This document shows, in pieces, positions 5,521-8,765 of a stretch of 8,765 nucleotides of DNA (position 1 is the first letter of the stretch; the number at the start of each line of letters is the position of its first letter). The stretch spans positions 1 through 8,765 of the forward strand of contig JANXTJ010000130.1 in NCBI GenBank assembly GCA_025352485.1. The letters run 5' to 3'. The notes under the pieces are model-generated. The model was given only the letters and a program-made list of their open reading frames with translations, ran no database searches and had not been told where the DNA came from. The position numbers were made by a program, and so were the translations under genes. The DNA is from Salinibacterium sp. (GTDB taxonomy: Bacteria; Actinomycetota; Actinomycetes; Actinomycetales; Microbacteriaceae).

Positions 5521-6132
5521 TTACGCGTGGGGTCGATCCCCCACGAGGCGGCGGCCCTCGAAGGCGCGACCGAGCGTAACTTCGTCGGCATATTCCAGAT
5601 CGCCGCCCACCGGGAGACCGGATGCCAGCCGAGTGACCCTCAGGCCCGGATAGACCAGAAGGCGGGTCAGATAGGTCGACGTCGCCTCCCCCTCGAGGTT
5701 CGGGTCTGTCGCGATGATCACCTCGGTGACCGTGCCGTCGGCGAGGCGCGAGACCAACTGTTTGATCCGCAGGTCGTCGGGGCCGATGCCGTCGATCGGG
5801 CTGATTGCCCCGCCGAGCACATGGTAAAGACCTTTGAACTCGCGAGTGCGCTCGATCGCCACGACATCCTTCGCCTCTTCAACGACGCAAATCGTGGCGG
5901 CCGACCGGCGCGGGTCACGGCAAATTGTGCAGGTGGTCTGCTCGGTGACGTTGCCGCAGATGTCGCAGAACCGCACTTTGTCGCGCACGTCGCGCAGTAC
6001 CTCGGAGAGGCGCGTGACGTCGAAGCTCTGGGTTTGCAAAATATGGAAGGCGATGCGCTGGGCCGACTTCGGGCCAATGCCGGGAAGACGACCCAGTTCG
6101 TCTATGAGTTCCTGCACAATTCCGTCGTACAC
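5521..6132 (-). CDS. recR: Recombination mediator protein RecR
   Basis: RecR works with RecF and RecO to load RecA on SSB-coated gapped DNA during recombinational repair of stalled forks. The 203-residue product has the normal family length and domain order: an N-terminal helix-hairpin-helix (LGRLPGIGPKSAQR, 13-26), a four-cysteine zinc motif (Cys56, Cys59, Cys68, Cys71), a Toprim domain from about 81 with VVEE (83-86) and ATDPNLEGEAT (141-151), and the C-terminal block GLPVGGDLEYADE (172-184). The start is the GTG at 6132, matching the conserved family N-terminus MYxGxVQELIDELGRLPG. It begins 3 nt after the dnaX stop, with AAGGA about 10 nt upstream inside dnaX, so translation is probably coupled. 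The dnaX-recR pair is widely conserved. Confidence 0.97.
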   Translation of the reverse strand: MYDGIVQELIDELGRLPGIGPKSAQRIAFHILQTQSFDVTRLSEVLRDVRDKVRFCDICGNVTEQTTCTICRDPRRSAATICVVEEAKDVVAIERTREFKGLYHVLGGAISPIDGIGPDDLRIKQLVSRLADGTVTEVIIATDPNLEGEATSTYLTRLLVYPGLRVTRLASGLPVGGDLEYADEVTLGRAFEGRRLVGDRPHA

Positions 6133-6135
6133 GGG

Positions 6136-8160
6136 CTAGTCGTCCTTCGGAACAGGCACCACCCGGGGAGCGACCTCTTGCTCCTCGATGAAGCTCGCGT
6201 TGAGCAATTCGCGCACGACCGACTCGCCGTAACGTGCCTTTTCGCCGCCCTGGGCGGTCACCGGCTGCGCCGACGGCGCCCTCGGCGGCGAGCGCACAGC
6301 CCGCGCGGTAACCACCGGCTCGGAGTTCGGGATGGCCGTGACGGCCCAGCCCTCTGAGTCGCGCTCTGTGGGTGGCGCCTCGCCAACGGGATGCTGGTCG
6401 GCGGGAGGCTCGTCGGCGGGGGCCGCCGGGGCCGCATCCACCCTGGCCATCAACGCCGGCTCGAACCCTAGAACCTGCACGAAGGCCTTCTTGAGGACGT
6501 CGCCGACACCCTGCCCCGGGGTCGCCGCCTGCCTGAGTCCGTCGACATCTTTCTGGCTGGGGAAGGACAGCACGAGTGTCTTGCCTTCGCGAAGCTCAAG
6601 CGGCTGCGCCGTCACGGCGACCATCCACGCGTTAAGCCTGGCATCTTTGACCACATCGAGAATCTCCGGCCAAGAATCCTTGACCTGCTGGAGGGTCACC
6701 GGGCCCACCGGCAGCGCGCGTTCGGCGACGGGACCAGCCGCGGTTGCGGGGGCATCGGCTAGAGCCGTGGCGTCCCCAGCGGGAGCGGACTGCGCCGGTG
6801 ATGGTACGGCAGTTTCGGCGGCGGGCAATGCCGTGGCCGAAGTCGTGGCCGGGATGGGCGTCTCGGCCGGGATGGCGGTCGCGATCGGAATCACTGCCGT
6901 TAGCGGGGCTGCGGTTGTTTTCGCGGGCACCGCCTGGCCAACGGGCGCCGCGTGGGCAACGGCTGTGGCCGTGGCGACACCCTCAACGCCGATACGACGC
7001 TCGAGCCGCTCGACGCGAGCGAGTGCTCCCCGCTCGGAGTCGTCACTCGCCGGCACGAGAATGCGGGCCGCCATGAGCTCGAGGTGCAGGCGCGGTGAGG
7101 TAGCACCGGTCATTTCGGTGAGGGCGGCGTTCACGACATCCGCGGTGCGCGACAGCTCTGCGGTGCCGAATGCGGCCGACTGCTGCGTCATGTGGTCAAG
7201 CTGGTCCTGCGGGATGCCCCGCAGCACCGAGCCCGCATTGCCAGAGGTCGCCGCCACGACGATGAGGTCGCGAAGCCGTTCGAGCAGGTCTTCGACAAAG
7301 CGGCGCGGGTCTTGCCCGGTCTGGATTACCCGATCAATGGCACCGAAAACCGCACCGGCGTCGCGCGCGCCCATCGCATCGACGACCTCGTCGAGGAGGG
7401 CTCCGTGGGTGTAGCCGAGTAGTGCGACGGCGCGCTCGTACCTGACGGACACGACGTCGACGCTGTTGCTTTCCGATCCGGAGATGAGCTGGTCGAGGAG
7501 GGAGAGGGTGTCACGCACGGAGCCGCCACCGGCCCGCACGACCAGCGGCAGAACGCCGGGCTCGACCTCAACCTTCTCGGAGGCGCACACCTCTTGGATG
7601 TAGTCGAGCATCTGCGCGGGGGGCACAAGTCGAAACGGGTAGTGGTGAGTGCGGGAGCGAATCGTGCCGATGACCTTCTCGGGCTCGGTCGTCGCGAAGA
7701 TGAACTTCACGTGCTCCGGCGGCTCTTCCACGATCTTGAGCAGGGCATTGAAACCCTGTGGGGTGACCATGTGCGCCTCATCGAGGATGAAGATCTTGTA
7801 GCGGTCGCGCGCGGGGGCGTAGACGGCACGTTCACGCAGGTCGCGCGCGTCATCCACGCCATTGTGGCTTGCCGCATCGATCTCGACGACGTCGAGGGAT
7901 CCGCCGCCGTCACGGGACAGCTCGACGCACGAGTCGCACTTTCCACAGGGGGTATCGGTGGGCCCCTCAGCGCAGTTCAGGCAGCGCGCAAGGATGCGCG
8001 CCGACGTGGTCTTACCGCAGCCGCGCGGCCCGCTAAAAAGATAGGCGTGGTTGACACGATCGGTGCGCAGGGCGGTACGCAGCGGATCGGTCACCTGTGA
8101 TTGACCGATGAGTTCGGCAAACGTCTCCGGCCGGTATCGGCGGTAGAGGGCGGCAACCAT
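6136..8160 (-). CDS. dnaX: DNA polymerase III subunit gamma/tau
   Basis: DnaX is the clamp-loader ATPase that opens and loads the sliding clamp and, in its tau form, bridges polymerase cores at the replisome. From the ATG at 8160 the product is 674 residues. The AAA+ module has Walker A GPRGCGKT (44-51), a zinc module with Cys63, Cys72, Cys75 and Cys78, Walker B ILDEAH (125-130), the SRC-type motif as SRT (169-171, arginine finger Arg170) and sensor-2 GGSVRDTLSLLDQ (212-224). A low-complexity Ala/Pro/Thr linker (about 395-485) joins a conserved tau-type domain (about 488-570) and a charged tail with YGESVVRELLNASFIEEQ (644-661). The start is chosen because homologues begin ALYRRYRPxxFxELIGQ; a 32-codon in-frame extension to 8256 is Arg/Gly-rich and unconvincing. 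No A-rich slippery heptamer like that of E. coli dnaX was noticed, so a frameshifted gamma form is not supported. recR follows after 3 nt. Confidence 0.97.
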   Translation of the reverse strand: MVAALYRRYRPETFAELIGQSQVTDPLRTALRTDRVNHAYLFSGPRGCGKTTSARILARCLNCAEGPTDTPCGKCDSCVELSRDGGGSLDVVEIDAASHNGVDDARDLRERAVYAPARDRYKIFILDEAHMVTPQGFNALLKIVEEPPEHVKFIFATTEPEKVIGTIRSRTHHYPFRLVPPAQMLDYIQEVCASEKVEVEPGVLPLVVRAGGGSVRDTLSLLDQLISGSESNSVDVVSVRYERAVALLGYTHGALLDEVVDAMGARDAGAVFGAIDRVIQTGQDPRRFVEDLLERLRDLIVVAATSGNAGSVLRGIPQDQLDHMTQQSAAFGTAELSRTADVVNAALTEMTGATSPRLHLELMAARILVPASDDSERGALARVERLERRIGVEGVATATAVAHAAPVGQAVPAKTTAAPLTAVIPIATAIPAETPIPATTSATALPAAETAVPSPAQSAPAGDATALADAPATAAGPVAERALPVGPVTLQQVKDSWPEILDVVKDARLNAWMVAVTAQPLELREGKTLVLSFPSQKDVDGLRQAATPGQGVGDVLKKAFVQVLGFEPALMARVDAAPAAPADEPPADQHPVGEAPPTERDSEGWAVTAIPNSEPVVTARAVRSPPRAPSAQPVTAQGGEKARYGESVVRELLNASFIEEQEVAPRVVPVPKDD

Positions 8161-8241
8161 TTTCCCAGAGTAGTCGCCGCCACCGACCCGGCGCCGCAGG
8201 GAGCGTGGTGGGCCGGGCGCCCCCAGAACTGGGCCAATAGT

Positions 8242-8270
8242 TTGAGTGCACCTCACTGTCGGCGCATCAT
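8242..8270 (+). promoter_or_regulatory. Candidate promoter for the SipW-type protein gene
   Basis: TTGAGT (8242-8247) and CATCAT (8265-8270) are each 4 of 6 matches to the -35 and -10 consensus and are separated by 17 bp. Transcription would begin near 8277, giving a leader of about 65 nt before the ATG at 8342. It lies in the 181-bp divergent gap shared with dnaX, for which no clear promoter was found. Confidence 0.35.
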
Positions 8271-8282
8271 CACTGAACCTGC

Positions 8283-8298
8283 TTCACACGCGGGTGAA
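8283..8298. promoter_or_regulatory. Inverted repeat TTCAC-N6-GTGAA in the leader of the SipW-type gene
   Basis: TTCAC (8283-8287) and GTGAA (8294-8298) form a 5-bp dyad with a 6-bp spacer, just downstream of the predicted transcription start. The position and one-turn symmetry suit an operator. The half-site GGGTGA also occurs in the palindrome upstream of the response regulator. Function is inferred. Confidence 0.3.
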
Positions 8299-8327
8299 AT
8301 CGACCTGGGGGGGCCGGGTCCCGAATT

Positions 8328-8333
8328 GAGGGA
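8328..8333 (+). promoter_or_regulatory. Shine-Dalgarno site of the SipW-type protein gene
   Basis: GAGGGA lies 8 nt before the ATG at 8342, at the right spacing. It supports this start and shows that the plus-strand frame is really translated. Confidence 0.65.
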
Positions 8334-8341
8334 CACGTTTC

Positions 8342-8765
8342 ATGATCACGCTCGAAAACCCGACTGTCGTGCCCGGATCATCTGAAGAACCCAAATCGCG
8401 GGGCATCAGCCGCCGAGTGAAAGCGATTCTCGCCGGCGGCCTCGTCCTCGGCCTCGGTGCGGCCATGACGCTCGCCGCCTGGACCGACTCTGAATTCGCC
8501 GCCGGCAGTTTTTCTGCAGGTAGCTTCGACCTCCAGGGCTCGCTCGTCAGCACGACTTTCGCCCAGCATGCGACTCAGGGCACAGCAGCCACCCTGGCCT
8601 TCGCGGCAACAACCATGTCTCCGAATACCACCGTCTACGCGCCGTTCTCACTGCGGTTGGCGGCCAACACGACCTACGGCTCCACCGTGACGGTGACCGC
8701 TGTCAACGTATCGGGCGCCTTCACCGGCCTCACCTACCACGTCATCGACAGCGGAGCGACAGGCT
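8342..8765 (+). CDS. Exported protein with SipW/TasA-type signal peptide, 3' end cut by window edge
   Basis: The first 141 codons are present; the frame is open to the window edge. The N-terminus carries the signal-peptide class recognised by SipW-like (ER-type) signal peptidases: a 23-residue polar leader, basic SRRVK (23-27), a hydrophobic core (about 28-46), then AAWTDSE (45-51) and the repeat-like AAGSFSAGSFDLQG (53-66). TasA of Bacillus has the same arrangement (AAFND followed by FASGTLDL). Cleavage is expected near TLA|AW (43-47). The mature part seen so far is Ser/Thr/Ala-rich with beta-type patterning (for example TVTVTAVNVSG, 115-125), as in surface or fibre-forming proteins. Start and strand are supported by a good Shine-Dalgarno. 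It is transcribed away from dnaX; its functional partners, including any cognate peptidase, would lie right of the window. Family assignment is by signal peptide only. Confidence 0.85.
   Translation, partial: MITLENPTVVPGSSEEPKSRGISRRVKAILAGGLVLGLGAAMTLAAWTDSEFAAGSFSAGSFDLQGSLVSTTFAQHATQGTAATLAFAATTMSPNTTVYAPFSLRLAANTTYGSTVTVTAVNVSGAFTGLTYHVIDSGATG

Noticed and set aside
6332..7414. 360-codon Ser/Ala-rich open frame on the plus strand opposite dnaX
   Set aside because: It mirrors the low-complexity dnaX linker region, which explains the Ser/Ala/Gly bias. The dnaX frame has the conserved motifs.
6136..8160. Programmed frameshift producing a gamma form of DnaX
   Set aside because: No A6G-like slippery sequence was seen in the frame near the end of the AAA+ module, so there is no sequence support.
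8161..8256. 32-codon N-terminal extension of dnaX
   Set aside because: Homologues start at the ALYRRYRP block; the extension is Arg/Gly/Pro-rich and is non-coding leader in my reading.
8161..8341. SRP RNA (ffs) upstream of dnaX
   Set aside because: The small SRP RNA gene often lies near dnaX in Gram-positive bacteria, but its conserved GGAAGGAAGCAGC-like core was not found on either strand of this gap.

Overview
The window is high-GC, densely coded DNA from an actinobacterium, most likely of the family Microbacteriaceae (an inference). The signs are the dnaX-recR-lysC-asd gene order, an aspartokinase with the 421/172-residue alpha/beta layout known from Corynebacterium, a membrane malate:quinone oxidoreductase, frequent GTG starts, and a SipW-type signal peptide of the kind common in this family. 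No rRNA, tRNA, CRISPR array, insertion sequence or prophage gene is visible. This is mainly a conserved chromosomal housekeeping block, and I do not see a clearly new multi-gene system in it.

Layout. Seven genes lie on the minus strand and are transcribed right to left. dnaX (6136-8160, clamp-loader tau/gamma) is followed 3 nt later by recR (5521-6132, recombination mediator). After a 73-bp gap with a candidate promoter come lysC (4182-5447, aspartokinase) and, 20 nt on, asd (3091-4161, aspartate-semialdehyde dehydrogenase). Next are a small SGNH-hydrolase lipoprotein (2318-2983), mqo (775-2253) and a NarL/LuxR-type response regulator (650 to below position 1, cut by the left edge). Diverging from dnaX on the plus strand is the start of a gene for an exported protein with a SipW/TasA-type signal peptide (8342 to beyond 8765, cut by the right edge).

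How the genes work together. dnaX and recR form a replication/repair pair. lysC and asd carry out the first two steps of the aspartate pathway, leading to lysine/diaminopimelate, threonine and methionine. mqo feeds electrons from malate into the menaquinone pool. The lipoprotein, the regulator and the SipW-type protein have no assigned process, because their functional partners are not in the window.

The points most worth a second look are an internal RBS/GTG at lysC codon 250 that would give a 172-residue regulatory subunit, the SipW-type gene and its dyad- and G-tract-containing leader, a 14-bp perfect palindrome just upstream of the response regulator, a 7-bp hairpin in AT-rich codons within the lipoprotein signal-peptide region, and an 18-bp-period duplication touching the asd stop codon. 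No stretch over 300 bases lacks a gene; the longest gene-free stretch is 181 bp (8161-8341).
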